Of a stretch of DNA of 64,000 bases, positions 33,708 through 47,600 are shown in pieces (position 1 is the stretch's first letter; every line of letters begins with the position of its first letter). Below the pieces are notes generated by a model. The model saw nothing but the letters and a program-made list of their open reading frames with translations, was not told the DNA's origin and did no database searches. The translations under genes were made by a program, and so were the position numbers. Source of the DNA: Lepraria neglecta (lineage: Eukaryota; Ascomycota; Lecanoromycetes; Lecanorales; Stereocaulaceae); assembly GCA_033220425.1 (NCBI GenBank), contig CM065649.1, positions 2,542,001 to 2,606,000 on the forward strand, in the 5' to 3' direction.

Positions 33708-35394
33708 TCACGCAACCGTCTTCTCCACCATTGATATCCCCCACTTCTCCCTCAACTCCTCCCTAATCGGATCACAAACTTCAGGCGTATATGGCGCTAA
33801 CAACCCCTTCGGCAATTTCCCTTCAAGCACCTGCATAACAGCAACTCCACACGGCACACCCACCGTTTTCGCCATCGCACTATACCCCTCGGGATCCCCA
33901 TATACGCACAACGTACTCGTCCTCGTCTCGTTCTTCCCATCCGCATGCTCGATTTCGAATTTGTGCTGTAAGAAGACGAGATCGCGCTCTTTTTCTTCGT
34001 ACGCCATCTTCTTCTCCAAAGTTGCGCAGAGGGTATCGAGGGGTGTGGAGCGGGGGATTATTGGATCTGAGGAGAAAAGGCCGACCCAGCGCAGGCCTTC
34101 GAGTATGCGGGTTTTCTCTGCTGTATCTTGGAAGGTGGTCTTAGACGAGATGGCCCAAGTGAGGTCTTGTTCGGAGGAGGATGAGGAGTTGAGAATTTTG
34201 GCGGTGACATCTTTCCAGGACCAAGGCTTGTCGGAGGGCTTGAGGAAGTCTTGAGTATCTTGGGAGAGGAATCCCATGTCTACCAGTACACGGATGAACT
34301 CTGGAAAGCCTTGGTAGCGGAGGGTGCCGCGGATTATGGTGCTCGCTTCGGGGATGGAGTATTTTTCTGCGAAGGAGGTGGAGTCACGGTTCGGGTAGGC
34401 GACGAAGGCAAAGCCTGTGTAGCCTGTGGAGTAAGGTTTGGCGGAGGCCATGAGGCTTTTGCCGTCGATCTCGCGGGTCTTGCCATCTTCGAGGAACCGA
34501 GCTGTGTTGCCCAACGCTAGCAGCATGCCCCGTGCACTCCAGGAGAACTTGTAGCCCAGTGGGTTGTCACTGGCTTCGGGGCTGGGGAGGCCACCGCAAT
34601 AGCTTAGGAAGCTCTTGATCTTTCCTCCAGCTTTGTGGACTTCGTCGATAGTCTTTATGGCGTAGAGATGGTCGATGCCGGGGTCTAAACCGATTTCATT
34701 CATTACTGTTATGTCTGCCTCCTTGATGTCTTTCTCCAGCTCTTGCATTGACTCGCTGATGTAGCTGGTTGTTACTACGTTGACTTTTTTGCGGATGGCG
34801 GATTTGATGACGATAGCGTGGTAGGTGTAGGGGATGAGACTTATAACCACTGTAGCATAGTCAGTATTAGATTCTGGAATCACAGGATGTAACACTCACC
34901 ATCAACCTTCCCGACCGCCTCATCCAGAGCCTGCTCATTATCGACGTCCAGCGAAATGGGCTTCGCGCCTTTCACATCTTTGCAAAGCGTTTGGGCGCTC
35001 TCGAGTGTTCTGCATGCTATGCAGTGTCAGTAAACCCTAGTATCCAACATATCCAGCTCCGCAGGTGACAAAATAGACTGGAATGAGGCTCTATACAAGC
35101 TCATATTTTGTGGATTGTGAAGGACGAAGAGCTGGGAACATGGCTTTCGAGAGTATACAGGAGTTTCAAACATGCCAAACTTATGGTATAATTCCAGCAT
35201 ATTTTGCCATCCACCGGCCAACTTACCAACTGTAACTTCAACGCCCTTGTCACTGAGAAGCGTCAAAGTGGGCTTAACCACGAAGCCTGCTCCAAGTAGG
35301 AGCGCCTTCCTAGAGGATATTAGCCTGCGATCCTTTGGGAAAGAGTGATAACATACTTGGGCGAGACCGTGAGACTGGAGAAAAGCTTCTGCAT
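33708..35394 (-). CDS. LYS9: Saccharopine dehydrogenase (NADP+, L-glutamate-forming)
   Basis: Four exons: 35394-35357, 35309-35227, 35016-34900, 34849-33708, separated by GT...AG introns of 47, 210 and 50 nt. The sum is 1380 nt, 459 residues, close to the usual 445-450. The start MQKLFSSLTVSPKKALLLG was chosen because splicing it gives the family's short N-terminus before the Rossmann motif GAGFVV (residues 19-24). Other family blocks are VACRTLESA, VVISLIPYTYHA, SAIRKKVNVVTTSY, NEIGLDPGIDHLYA, SYCGGLPSPE and NPLGYKFSWS. The enzyme joins alpha-aminoadipate semialdehyde and glutamate to form saccharopine, the penultimate step of fungal lysine biosynthesis, in the cytosol. It shares a very short upstream region with the ubiquitin-L40 gene. 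Confidence 0.95.
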
Positions 35395-35582
35395 CTTGTA
35401 TATCGATCTTGTATTGGACCATTGAGAAGTGTGACGTGCCGAATCCGGCGGGCAAAAAATGTATTTTCGGATAAACTTCGGCTAATCACCCGCAAGCGAG
35501 GAATTCTTGCCCGCACAATCGTACCTCATCGCCATCACCACCAACACCCTCCTAGAACACGACCACCTCGAAGACCGCAACC
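35395..35582. promoter_or_regulatory. Shared divergent promoter of LYS9 and ubiquitin-L40
   Basis: Only 188 bp separate the two start codons. An ATTGG (inverted CCAAT) box lies at 35413-35417. The 20-bp motif at 35490-35509 is also found at 26343-26362; here, with the following C, it forms the inverted repeat GCAAG-n9-CTTGC (35492-35510). The 5' leaders of both mRNAs must overlap or abut within this segment. Confidence 0.6.
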
Positions 35583-36337
<755 letters not shown>

Positions 36338-36542
36338 ATGTTGGTCGCAAGTGCAAGGGAGTTCGAGTGGAGGCAGGGTTGCATGGAGAGAAACGTGTTG
36401 CTCACGCGATTCTGTGCTAGATTGATAGCACAGACATGCAAAGTTCAGTAAAGCCATCCTTGACAATTTCTCCACCCAAGGTATTCGTGAATGCCTAGGA
36501 AATCAAAACCAAATCTGAGGCCATTCATGCCCTCTGTCATTT

Positions 36543-39500
36543 CTACAAAGCGCTCCTCAACCGATATCTGACCCATTGCACCACATTTGCTAACCAATCT
36601 CCATCCCCCACATCCACGACCTCTCCAGCCAGCTCTTTGAACCTTTCCCATCTATCATCTATACTATCGAAATCCGTATGACTATCCAGATCCGGCTCCA
36701 CGTTCAGCAAATCCCGCAAGCAGTCCTCGCCCCCTCTTTCAAGTACCCGCTCCAGTATATCCCCATTGATATGCATGAAGTGAGGCCTCGCGGTCGATGG
36801 CTCAATATGCCGTTTGTGTGGCTGTAGGCCAGCGAATGGGCAAATGAGTGGGTTGCGTTCCACCATGTTCTGTATGAAACGGAGGAGCTTCCACCCCTTC
36901 TCTAGGATGTCGAATTGGGTGACAGTCCCATCGGCGCTGCTTCCAATTACGCTTTCGTCCTCTTCGTCCATCACGGTCTTGCGGTGCCAGAGGGGTCGAG
37001 TAACGCGCCGTAATTTTGTGATAGACCCTGGTAGCACGGCTTCGAACACGGTACTCATTGCGTTGTCAATTCTTCGTTCAGGTGGTTGCCATAGCCCAAC
37101 TACAGTGTTGGTAGCGTCTGACGCCAGAACGAGCGAACGCTCGGGCATATGGACATGATGTATGCCGTCTCGTGCGGATTGATCCCCATACTGGTAGACA
37201 ATTCTCTCTGTTTCGTATCGGAAGACTGCTAGAGACTCCCGCGTGCTAGAGACGTAGATCAGTGGCTCGACTATGGTGAGATGCCGGGCCGGTGACCGCA
37301 TTGCTGCTTTGAGCGGTGGCTGCCACTTAATGCCCGACGGGCCCAGGTCGAGACTTGATATACAAAGTTCGCTGCCGCTGCAGTAGACTATCGACTTGCC
37401 GTCAGGGTAAGGGGCCACTGAGTAAATCGGAGACTCGAATTCTATCTTCTTCTTAAGCGTGAGCATGGCAGAGCTGCCGGCCCCAGGAGAAATTGCAAAG
37501 AACAGGAGCCGACCAATGGGTTTTCTAGCCCGGGTAAGCATTGTGTTCATGACGAGCATGTGATACTCATTCCCACCAATGTGTGGGAACCATTCGGTAA
37601 TGCCTAGAAACCTCTCGCCCGGCTTGCGTTCCGAGTCCATCAAGGCATCATTCTGGTCTAGCTTGACTTCATCCTCCACATCCATTGCGTCGGGATCAGG
37701 CGGGGGAGCGGGCACGTTATCTGGGTCCAGAAACGCAATTCTCGGCAGCAACGCACGCTTGCCTGGTGTATTGCGTTGCCCGTTGGTCGGTCGAGGTCTT
37801 ATTATGGTGGCCTTGGTGTACAAGACGATGAGCTTTTTGAGATGTGTGGAAGATATCACTCTTATGGGACTGCCACCAACCGGTAAACGGCGAGGGATCA
37901 TCTTCGGCCATGGGTTTGGATCTATCGAGACCGATTGTAGGAGCAGATCCCCATCAATGCAGAAGAGGAATCCGGCTGCATGCCCTGGAACGCTTTCAGG
38001 AAGCCACGAATCAACAGCTTGAGTGATTGCAGACAGAGAGCTGGTTCGAAGATCAGGCTGGTTGTGATCCGTCATCCATACTCTATGCACGGTAGCCGGA
38101 GGTTTCGAATGTTGAGGATATTCCAAAGTACACAAAACCTTCTCACAATGGATAATAGCTCTGCTCTTCCTAGTCTCGTCAGGTATGACCGTGACCGAGG
38201 TATGGCCGAATTGTAACTCTTCGCATAGACACAGCGGATCTTCGAGAATCAGCATTAGCACTTCACAGGAGAACAATGGGATCAACTCACGTGGGTAATC
38301 AGCACCTAGATAAAGTGTTTTTAACGAGCCATTTCGAAGTCCACATACCACAATATATGTTAGCTGCTCGTCATCATTGTTGCTCGAGGTGATGATTGCG
38401 AGACTGTCACAAATGGCGAACGGATCCTGGAACTCATAACGACTGACTGCCTCAAAATTGTATCCATCACTGTCCCTTGCATATACCAGAAGCTCTTTCT
38501 CAAGGGTACCGACAAAGGCCAGTAAGTGATGCCCTACCCTTCTCAGAAGTAGACATGAGGGCTGTGATCGCAGTGGCGTGGTTATCGCTGGCTCGTATCC
38601 AGCGTCGAGATGACCCAATTGAAGACAGAAATTCTCAGCTTGTTGCACAGCCACAAGGATGAAGGTCTTCTCTGCAAGGTCATAGATACAGGCGGCCACC
38701 ACGCGAGAGTCCTCGAAGTTGAAACAATATCTTGCTCGAGACCACCTATCCATGAATTTCTTATTTGGCTTGACATCCTCTTGATCCTCCACTTTTATCG
38801 CTTGTTCCTGTGGCAAAGGTAGGGAAATGGCCCTAATTGAGTTTTCGGTCACCTGGATGAAGCCTCTTGGTGTAGACCCGGCGGCGATCGACCTAGCGTT
38901 GTACTCAAGTCCTAGGTCCACGGTGATCATGTTTGGATCGTATTTCTCAGCGTTGTAATCAAGCTCTGGGTACTCGGTGATCAGTTCTGGATCTGGTTTT
39001 AGTGGCATATGTAGCAGGAATGTCCGCGTCGGACATGAGATCAGGATGTATGTTGTGTCTTTCAAACGTTCTCGTCCCTTGTCCTGCTGTCCAGCTTCTC
39101 CATAAAAGCCATGGAAAGCCCAAATGCCTAACACCCCACAGCTTACTTCATCACCGAGGTCCAGATCTTCATACTCTTTGGACGCTTCACAGCCGTAGCG
39201 AAGCTCTGCAATTGCGCCTTGTCTACCTCTGCCGGTGCAAGCGAACATCCGCTGTTGCATCCTTGAAGCCTTGTCTGCATTGGTAACGCTTCCCGCTGCC
39301 TTGAAAGGCTCGGCTGAGTGGCTAATGGTAATGAAATCATTCAGAGGCGTCCAGTTTGGTACGGATGTGTGATGTTCGAGGTACTGGCGAGGGCTAGACC
39401 GCCAAAGACCACCTTCACCCATATCCCCGCCAGCAGCGAGCACATCTGCTGTGTTAGGTCCCAGATCCAAGATCGCAAATGCAGTACAGACGTTGATTCC

Positions 39501-40915
39501 CAGCCTGCCTGGATTGTGGGTGCTGTCCAGCATGTAGTCATCAACATGGTTGAGGGTCAAGTATTGCACGATGCCGTCCTCGCGACACAAGTATATTCCA
39601 TCCATGTCAACGGTGAACGTGTCTGTTATCGCTCTCATCGGTCGTGCCCACTGCACCCATATTGGCGGCCTTCCAGAACTTCCTGGTTCTTCTGGGTCTC
39701 TCACATCGTCGAGGTGCTGTATCCACCGACTTGGCGTGCCTGTCAATATGTCCCTGTAAAGAGTAATGCGCTTTTCACAGACCACCATGAATGCTGAAAA
39801 TGCTCTGAGTGGAATCAAGAGTAATGGTAGCTGTTCGTCTTGTGGTGAGCTTTGCGCAGCCGGTTTCAATTGGGAATCGCGCAAGGTCATCGCAGAGTTC
39901 CACTCATACCATAGCATCCTGGTCTTGCCCCTTTTGGATACGATGAGAAGTAGAATGATCTGACTCTCGTCATTCTGCGATGGATGAAGAAATTCCATCT
40001 TCAATATGGAGCTTCCAACTGGGACGTCTGGAAGGAACCTCTCCTTTCGAGACAACAACGTTAGCCGGATGAGTATAACATAGTTCCTAGTAGGAGGTGC
40101 TCACTTCCTTAATCGGCTTGAAGTTGGACGTCTCTGCGAGCTCTTGTCTCATCTTTGCCATTGGCTTTAGTGCGTAAACGTAGACCTTGCCTTCTTGAGC
40201 CGCGACTGCAATCGCTCGGGACCTACTGAAGTCAGTATTCGAATGCTCGGCTTCGTAATGCTACTGACTTCGGATCCACCGCTATGTGCTCACCAAGCTT
40301 TTCCAAAGGCGATTGAGCTGCTGGGAGCTCCTGTTGGTAGCATAGGAACTGAGGATGATTCGATGATCCATTGATCGCACAGAGAAAGACAAGCTTATTC
40401 GCTTCCAAAGCTAGTACGGCGATTTGAGGTGGCACTGTTCGCTTGTTTCCATCGAAATATAGCTCGTCCTCAGTCTTCTTAAGCCTACGGTGGTCTTCCC
40501 ACACCGACGGATCATTGATCCTGGCGGTTGCATACTTGTCCTCGTCTGTGAGCTTTCCAGGGATTCCAAGTATCCTCGCTGACCTGATTCGAGAATTGAA
40601 GTCATTCTTGGTGGCTACCTCTTGCAAAGTGTAGTTCCCCCGTGCCTCTTTGATCGTAACGGAGTCAGCAGTGATGAACAGTACGTCGTTTTTATGAGGA
40701 TGCCGAACTCTTGCAGGGATGATCCACTTGATCACCGGGCTCCTGACTAATGTGTGGGTGACGAGCCCAAGACTCGGCTCCTTTGCGAGGCTGAGTGACG
40801 AAGATTCAGTCTTCTCTTTCCGCTGAGGTTCCGTGTTCTGGGCCCTGGCTTGATATGGGTCTATGTTCCTCGTAACCCATCGCCCGTTCTCGAAGACATT
40901 TGTCTGAAGTGACAT
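36543..40915 (-). CDS. CPSF-A/DDB1/RSE1-superfamily protein with MMS1-N-type N-terminus ('thermotolerance protein')
   Basis: Three exons: 40915-40269, 40222-40105, 40043-36543. The introns are 46 nt (GTCAGT...AG, branch ACTGAC) and 61 nt (GTGAGC...AAG). The sum is 4266 nt, 1421 residues. The first splice gives VDPKSRAIAVAAQEGKVYVYALKP and the second gives PIKEERFLPDVP. The protein is an all-beta repeat protein throughout, with blade-like segments such as AFVGTLEKELLVYARDSDG and PIYSVAPYPDGKSIVYCSG, and a C-terminus like the CPSF-A domain (GDILERVLERGGEDCLRDLL). This size and layout fit the fungal branch annotated as MMS1-N-containing or thermotolerance protein, distinct from RSE1, CFT1 and DDB1. 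Family members scaffold ubiquitin ligases or RNA-processing complexes. Its own role is unknown. It is convergent with ubiquitin-L40. Confidence 0.75.
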
Positions 40916-41715
40916 GATTGAAAACGGCCTGCGTCACTAGGTTCATGGATTTGAAGACATTGTTGGAAAAGAAATAAGCAGGAGCACAAACGGCTGAATA
41001 CGCCCCATTCAGCTTGAGAAACAATTAATTGGCGATGATTCCAGAACTGCGGGGGGTTCATCCCGCGCGGCAAGAATAGAAAGCCAACTAACTAGACTAC
41101 TCGCTTGACATCGCACAGGAAGTGGACCACACCCTACGGGGACAGCTTGGCTTCAGACCCCTTAGCTCCCTGATCACTATGCTTGAGGCTTGGTGCCCCT
41201 CATCCATGAGCCAATATGGAGCGAAGGCTTTGACTGTGTATAGAGCGTTGTGCAAGTTTCTTGAGAACGCTTAGCAAAGCGGTCAAGATCCGGCAAATAG
41301 TACTTCTGGAAGATGTATTGGCTAGACGGATCTCTGAGACAAGTAGGGCCCTGCAAGTAAGACCCGAATCCGTACTGAACCGGCACGCCAGACATGCAGA
41401 CACCCAGATCACGCTGGCTGATCGTAGGATTCGTAGATCATGTCAATCCTCGGCTCGTGGTTGCTGTGATTATCAATGTGTTCCAGGTAGCCTATTGAGA
41501 CTATCTGGTGGTGGTGTAGTGATGTGATTAATGTTATTATTGATGCTTTGTGGTGTGGTGATGGTGGTGCAAGGGCGCTTGGGGGTTCCTTCCCGGCGCC
41601 TGCAGCCCGCCCAAGGATCATGCCTTGCGTTGATAATCGCTTTCTCCTGCAGTCGTGATCATCTTGTGAACATGTCACACTGCATATCTAATGCGGCGAG
41701 GATGCCATAACCAGC
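40916..41715. other. Intergenic region between divergent MMS1-N-type gene and GYP8
   Basis: 800 bp with several short overlapping frames and no recognisable protein or RNA. It should hold both promoters. The GTGGTGTGGTGATGGTGGTG segment (about 41551-41570) is a short low-complexity stretch. Confidence 0.5.
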
Positions 41716-43046
41716 ATGGCTTCGAAGGAGGATCCAAATCCCCTCAGGCCCACACATCCCACAAGTGACGAAGACTTTCAGGGGAAAGATCTACCGTCCC
41801 AGCAAGAGCAAAACAAGGTCAATCGTATCATAGATGCATGCATCATAAATCGTAACCTTGACCAATTGATTGCTCTGTCCACTTCGACTGGTGGTCTGAT
41901 CAACGACCAGATACGGAAATCAGCTTGTACGTCTGAGGCACATAATTCTTTATCTAGTGGCTCACATCATACTTAGGGCCAATCCTACTAGGCTATGATC
42001 AAAGAGGATCCGATCCCACAGATTCTGCCCAATCATGGCGAGATTTACCCCGTCACAAAGACGAACATCAAGTAGAACTTGATGTCCACCGGTCCTTCAT
42101 CTACTATCCACAAAGTATGTCTGTCTAGATTTCCCAGAAGATTGTGTATTCTAACCTGGATCTAGATGAGTCGGAAAAGCAGCTTGATCGGCGAAAGCAG
42201 GAGCTTTCATCCCTAATTACGCAAGTCTTGAGGCAGCACCCGATGCTCTCCTACTTTCAAGGTTTCCACGACATAGTCCAAGTTTTCCTGCTGGTTCTAG
42301 ATGTCGATCATGCTCCAGAAGCCGTCGCCCATCTATCGCTGCTACGTATTCGAGACTTCATGCTGCCGTCTTTATCTGCATCAGTGGCTCATCTGAGGCT
42401 ATTACCGAGTATTCTCTACGCTGAGGACCAAAAGCTTTGTCTGCACCTATCACGGACGCAGCCGTTCTTCGCCTTGGCAGCCACTCTGACTCTGTATGCT
42501 CATGATATTCAAGAGTATGGCGACATTGCCCGCCTGTTTGATTTCCTAATCGCCCAGCCAGCTGTGGTTTCAATTTATTTTTTCGCAGTCATTATACTTT
42601 CGCGGCGAGACGAATTGTTTGAGATCCCCGCCGACGAGCCAGAGATGCTTCATTCGACCTTGTCGAAGCTACCTAAACCGCTGAACCTGGAGGAATTGAT
42701 ATCGAGAACGGTGATATTGTTCAACGACCATCCTCCAGAAAAGCTGCCAAGGCGAGCGTGGGCGAAGATCTCGTATTACAGTGTCTTGAAAACCACATAT
42801 GGGATACGCAGAAACCAAACTCTAAAGGATGGGGAGGCATTATTCGAGATGCAAGCACTAGAGCTTCGCCGGGAGGAGCTTCGCAAAAAAGTGATGACGC
42901 GGATTTGGAAGTATAGACGTCCTGTTGGCGGCCTTGGTTTAGCAGTTTTTGTTGGCGTTCTTTCATTCTGGCTTGGAAAAAGGGGGATAGACTTTCCATT
43001 ATTGAGCGTTCGGAGGCTGTGGGAGACTCTCAAGTCTTTCCGCTAA
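41716..43046 (+). CDS. GYP8: TBC-domain Rab GTPase-activating protein with C-terminal membrane anchor
   Basis: Exons 41716-41926, 41977-42114, 42166-43046; introns 50 and 51 nt, the second with branch TCTAAC. The sum is 1230 nt, 409 residues. The splices give SAWPILLGYDQRG and YYPQNESEKQLDRR. Both GAP fingers are present: the Arg finger in LDVHRSFIYYP (I/L-x-x-D-x-x-R type) and the Gln finger in YFQG of LSYFQGFHDIVQVFLLVL. The C-terminus has one hydrophobic segment (GGLGLAVFVGVLSFWLG) suited to tail anchoring. This matches the GYP8/TBC1D20 group, which stimulates GTP hydrolysis by Ypt1/Rab1-type GTPases at the ER-Golgi interface. Start taken at MASKEDPNP, the first in-frame ATG before conserved sequence. 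Confidence 0.88.
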
Positions 43047-43258
43047 AAGCTATAGAGTTCTATGACAGCGTAAAACATAAATATTGATCAATCGACCAGG
43101 GCCAATAGTAGACAGAGCTGGCTTTTTTGGAGCAATGAGATCTAGGCAACTTAGCCGAAGGAAGGTCTTGGCGATCTCGAGCCACGTCTCTGCTGAAAAT
43201 AAAGTCAGCGCTCTACAGTTTGACACCAACGGCCAGTGATAATTTGGCACCCGAAGAG

Positions 43259-44288
43259 ATGGCGAACAGAGGCTATGATGTCGTCGTAGATGTCGACGAA
43301 GGAGTAAGCCGATAGCCTAATGCGAATCTTGAATTCGAGGGCTAATTAGAACCCTAGGGGGACCTAGGTCACACTGACCTTCAAGAAGACCTCGAGTTCC
43401 ACTCTTCCAGTTGGTTCCCTACCTCTGGGCTGTGCTATAACCTCTAACACCTTAATCACAGACTTCAACGACCCGCCCAACTCCCGATCCAAAATCCCAC
43501 CAGACACCTCAGGCCCCTTCTCTAACGGCCAAAACCCGGCCCCTTCAAAACGTTTCCTCTGGACCCTCTCATTCTACGCCCAATTCTTCGATGTCGACAC
43601 TTCTGAAGTCCTCCGCCGCTGCACCTCTTCCCTCTACCCACGCTCTCCCTTCCTCGACATCCTAGATGGCAATCCTGATCTCTACGGCCCTTTCTGGATC
43701 GCTACCACCCTCGTCTTCATACTCTTCCTTACAGCCACCATAAGTCAGTACCTCGCAGAGAAAGGCGTCGACCATTTCGAATACAATTTTCAATTGCTGA
43801 GCGGTGCTGCGGGGCTAATCTATGGCTACACGGGATTTGTACCCATAGGATTATGGGGTCTGTTACGGTGGTTCGGAGCAGAGTCCGCCACGCTGGTTGA
43901 ATGTTGGGCGTTATACGGATATGCCAATGTGATATGGATACCAGTGGCTTTGATCAGCTGGAGTCCCGTTACGGCGCTGAACTATGTGTTTGTGGCTATT
44001 GGGTTCGTGATGAGCGCGGTGTTCCTTGTGAGGAATCTGTGGCCTGTTGTTAGTGTGACGGAGGCGAAAGTAAGCAGAGTCCTCGTGATAGGAGTGGTGG
44101 CCTTGCATGCCGGGTTGGCTATTGCCATCAAATTTACCTTCTTTGCGTAAGTCTTCCTGCGAGTGTCGTGGCAAGTGTCTATACTAACATGAAAACGCAG
44201 CCATGGGAGTCCGGCCATCAAGGATTCGACAGGAGATGGAAAGGCAGAGGGAGCTGAGAAGATGATTAGGTCATTACTGGGGCTGTGA
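43259..44288 (+). CDS. Yip1-domain Golgi membrane protein (YIPF1/2-, Yip5-like)
   Basis: Exons 43259-43303, 43358-43409, 43462-44146, 44201-44288; introns 54, 52 and 54 nt. The sum is 870 nt, 289 residues. The splices give DVDEG-GDLGHTDLQEDL, HSSNFNDPP and KFTFFAHGSPAIKD. The N-terminus is cytosolic and acidic. Five hydrophobic segments follow: PFWIATTLVFILFLTATIS (109-127), then GLIYGYTGFVPIGLWGLL, YANVIWIPVALISW, YVFVAIGFVMSAVFLV and VLVIGVVALHAGLAIAIKF. DLYGPFWI before the first segment is the Yip1-family signature. These proteins bind Rab GTPases and help vesicle formation in the Golgi. It lies 212 bp after GYP8 on the same strand. Confidence 0.88.
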
Positions 44289-44686
44289 GATACCTTTAAC
44301 GCTTGGGATCTTCGTTCTGTATTATTAGTTGCTTAATGGCTATGTATTACTCGGATACCCTGCGGACGGGGTTATAAAAGGCCAATAGAATATTATAACT
44401 CAACCACAGTGCGCTTGCCTCATAGTCGGGATACGATATTGTTGTCACATGCTATTTCATTGAAGAATAGGTACCGAAATCTATCTAAATTTGAATTTCG
44501 TGTGAAGCTCCCGCACTACCGAACATAGAACAGAACCACACATTTGCCCCACAATCAATGGCAACACATTACCACCTATCTTCACTATTTTTCTACCATA
44601 AGTAACCACGTAGTACTACATTACGCTATCACACATTCACTTCTCCACTATTATTTCACAAATACTACTGACCAACAACCTTTACA
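44289..44686. other. Intergenic region upstream of eIF5B
   Basis: 398 bp on the common strand of the Yip1-family gene and eIF5B. It ends in a CA-rich leader (ACACATT, CACAATCAATGG, CAACACATTACC) typical of fungal translation-factor genes. No other feature seen. Confidence 0.4.
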
Positions 44687-47600
44687 ATGGCGCCCAAAAA
44701 GAAAGGCAAACAGAACGACGACTGGGAGGCTGACCTTGGAGAGACTATAGAACCCGCCCCAGCTGCTCCTGCGGATGAAGAAGCTCCTGAAGATGGCGCA
44801 GGAGGAGGTTTACTAGCTACGCTGAAGAAGAACAAAAGCAATAAGAGAAAGAAGGGCAAGCATGTCGAAGAGGACTACCTGGATGGCGAAGATCCACCTA
44901 AAGAAAACGCCTTGAATGGTCATATAGAGCCAGATAGTATTGCAGGTATAACATCTAAGGCACCAGAAGAGGCGACTACGGACGACCTATTTGCTGAACA
45001 AGCTACGAAGACGAAAGGTGGGAAGGGGAAACAGGGAAAAGGTCCGGGTACCTTGGCGCCTAATGAGGATGAAGAGGGTGACGGTGACGAGGGAGGAGGG
45101 TTGAAGAGTAAGAAGGAAAAAGAGAAGGAGAAGAAGGAGAGGGAGAAGCAGCGGAAAAAGGAACAGGTAGGATCAACTACTTCCGTCCATATGGACATGA
45201 GCTGACCCGTCTATCTAGGCTGCGGCGAAGAAAAAGGCAACGCCAGCTCCTGGACCTAAGGTCGAAGCCGCAAAGCCAGTCGTCGAAGCAAAACCAGAAC
45301 CTACACCAGCTGGTGATGCGGGGAAGGGCAAGAAGAAGGTGCCAGCAGCTCTCGCAGCACTCCAGAAGCAACAGGAAGCTTTAAAAAAACAGCAAGAAGA
45401 AGAAGCTAGGAGAAGTGCTGAGGAAAAAGCCCGCATAGAAGAGGAAGAGCGTCTAGCAGCAGAGGAAGAGAAAAGGAAGGAGGAAGCCCGCTTGCGGAGG
45501 AAAGAGAAGGAAAGGGAGAAGAAGGAACAGCTGAAGAGAGAGGGCAAACTACTCACACCGGCTCAAAGGGAAGCGAACCGGCGGAATGAGCTCAAGAGAG
45601 AACAGATGCTTGCTGCGGGTGTCAAGGTGGCTGGACTTGGTGAAGAAGCCACCGAGAAGAAAAAGCCTGTGTACGATAACAAGAAGAAAAAGGGCTTGAA
45701 AAAGCCAGGAGAAGATGCTAAATTGCAGGAAGAGAAAGAAGCTGCAGAGGCAGAGGCTCGACGGCAAGAGGAAGCGGAACGGCTGAGACTGGCGGAAGAA
45801 GAGAAGGCAAAAGCTGAAGCTAAAGCCGCTGCGGCGGCGGCCCAGGAACCTGAGAGCGATGGGCTTGAGGACTGGGAAGCTGCTGCCGATGCTGATGATG
45901 CTGATATCAAAGAAAGCTGGGAGATGAGCTCCGGTGACGAGGATGAGTCACACGAGTCACCAAAGGCTACATCGGGTCCCCCTTCGAGGCCTGCTGCTGC
46001 CACTAATAGGATGAAAGAACTCACAGCTGCTCAAGTCGACCTGCCCTCAAGACCCGCTCAAGTACGACCTCAACAAAAGATGGACACCAGGACAGAATCA
46101 GACTCAGATTCAGACGATTCGTCGGTTGCAGAAGGTGGGACAGCCACCCAACGAGCAGCTGCGCAGAAGAAAGCAGAAGCTGCCGCAAGAAGGAAGCAAC
46201 AGCACGAAGAAGCTCTTGCAGCGAGGTCTAAAGACAATCTTCGTTCACCTATTTGCTGTATTCTAGGACACGTCGACACAGGCAAGACTAAAATACTGGA
46301 CAAGATTCGGCAAACTAATGTACAGGAGGGCGAAGCTGGAGGGATCACTCAACAGATTGGTGCTACTTACTTCCCTGTCGAGGCACTTCAGACCAAGACA
46401 GAAGTAGTCAACAAGGATGGCAGCTTCGAGTTCAAGGTGCCCGGTCTCCTAGTCATTGATACGCCTGGTCACGAGTCTTTCACGAATCTACGTTCTCGAG
46501 GTTCTTCTCTTTGTAATATTGCCATTCTTGTTGTCGACATCATGCACGGGCTGGAACCGCAAACACTGGAGTCAATGAGACTACTAAGGGATCGTAAAAC
46601 ACCATTCATTGTTGCACTGAACAAAATCGATCGTCTGTACGGCTGGAAGAAAATCGACAACAACGGTTTCCAAGAGAGTATGGCAATGCAAAACAAGGGT
46701 GTCCAAAACGAGTTCCGAGATCGTCTTGAGAAGACCAAAGTCGCATTCGCCGAACAAGGATTCAATTCCGAGCTCTATTACGAGAACAAGTCCATGGCAA
46801 AGAACGTCTCCCTAGTACCAACATCAGCACACACAGGCGAAGGTATCCCAGATATGCTAAAGCTCCTGGTTCAACTGACACAAGAGCGCATGACAAACAA
46901 GCTTATGTACCTTTCAGAAGTGGAATGCACAGTCCTCGAAGTCAAAGTCATAGAAGGTCTAGGAACAACCATCGACGTGGTCCTCTCAAACGGTGTCCTC
47001 CGAGAAGGCGATCGAATAGTCCTCTGTGGTCTCAACGGAGCCATAGCCACCAATATCCGAGCATTACTCACACCAGCACCACTGAAGGAATTGCGACTCA
47101 AATCTCAATACGTCCACAACCAAGAATGCAAAGCCTCCCTCGGTGTCAAAATCGCCGCCAACGACCTCGAGCACGCCATCGCCGGCTCAAGACTCCTTGT
47201 CGTCGGACCCGAAGATGACGAAGAAGACCTGGAGGAAGAAGTCCTCTCCGATCTCGAGAACCTCCTCCAACGAGTCTCCAAAACAGGCCGCGGCGTCAGC
47301 GTGCAAGCGTCTACCCTCGGCTCCCTAGAAGCCTTACTCGAATTCCTCAAAGTCTCCAAAATCCCAGTCGCGAATATCTCCATCGGTCCCGTTTACAAGC
47401 GGGATGTCATGTCCGCGGAAATCATGCTCGAGAAAGCTAAGGAATACGCAGTCATGCTGTGCTTCGATGTCAAGATTGATAAAGAGGCGCAGGCGTATGC
47501 TGATGCCAAGGGGGTAAAGATCTTTACTGCTGATATTATCTATCACCTCTTCGACGACTTCACGAAACACATGGCGCAGCTTGCAGAGCAGAAGAAAGAA

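Noticed and set aside
45563-46024. Minus-strand Ser/Ala-rich 153-codon frame
   Set aside because: Antisense shadow of the Glu/Ala/Lys-rich N-terminal region of eIF5B.
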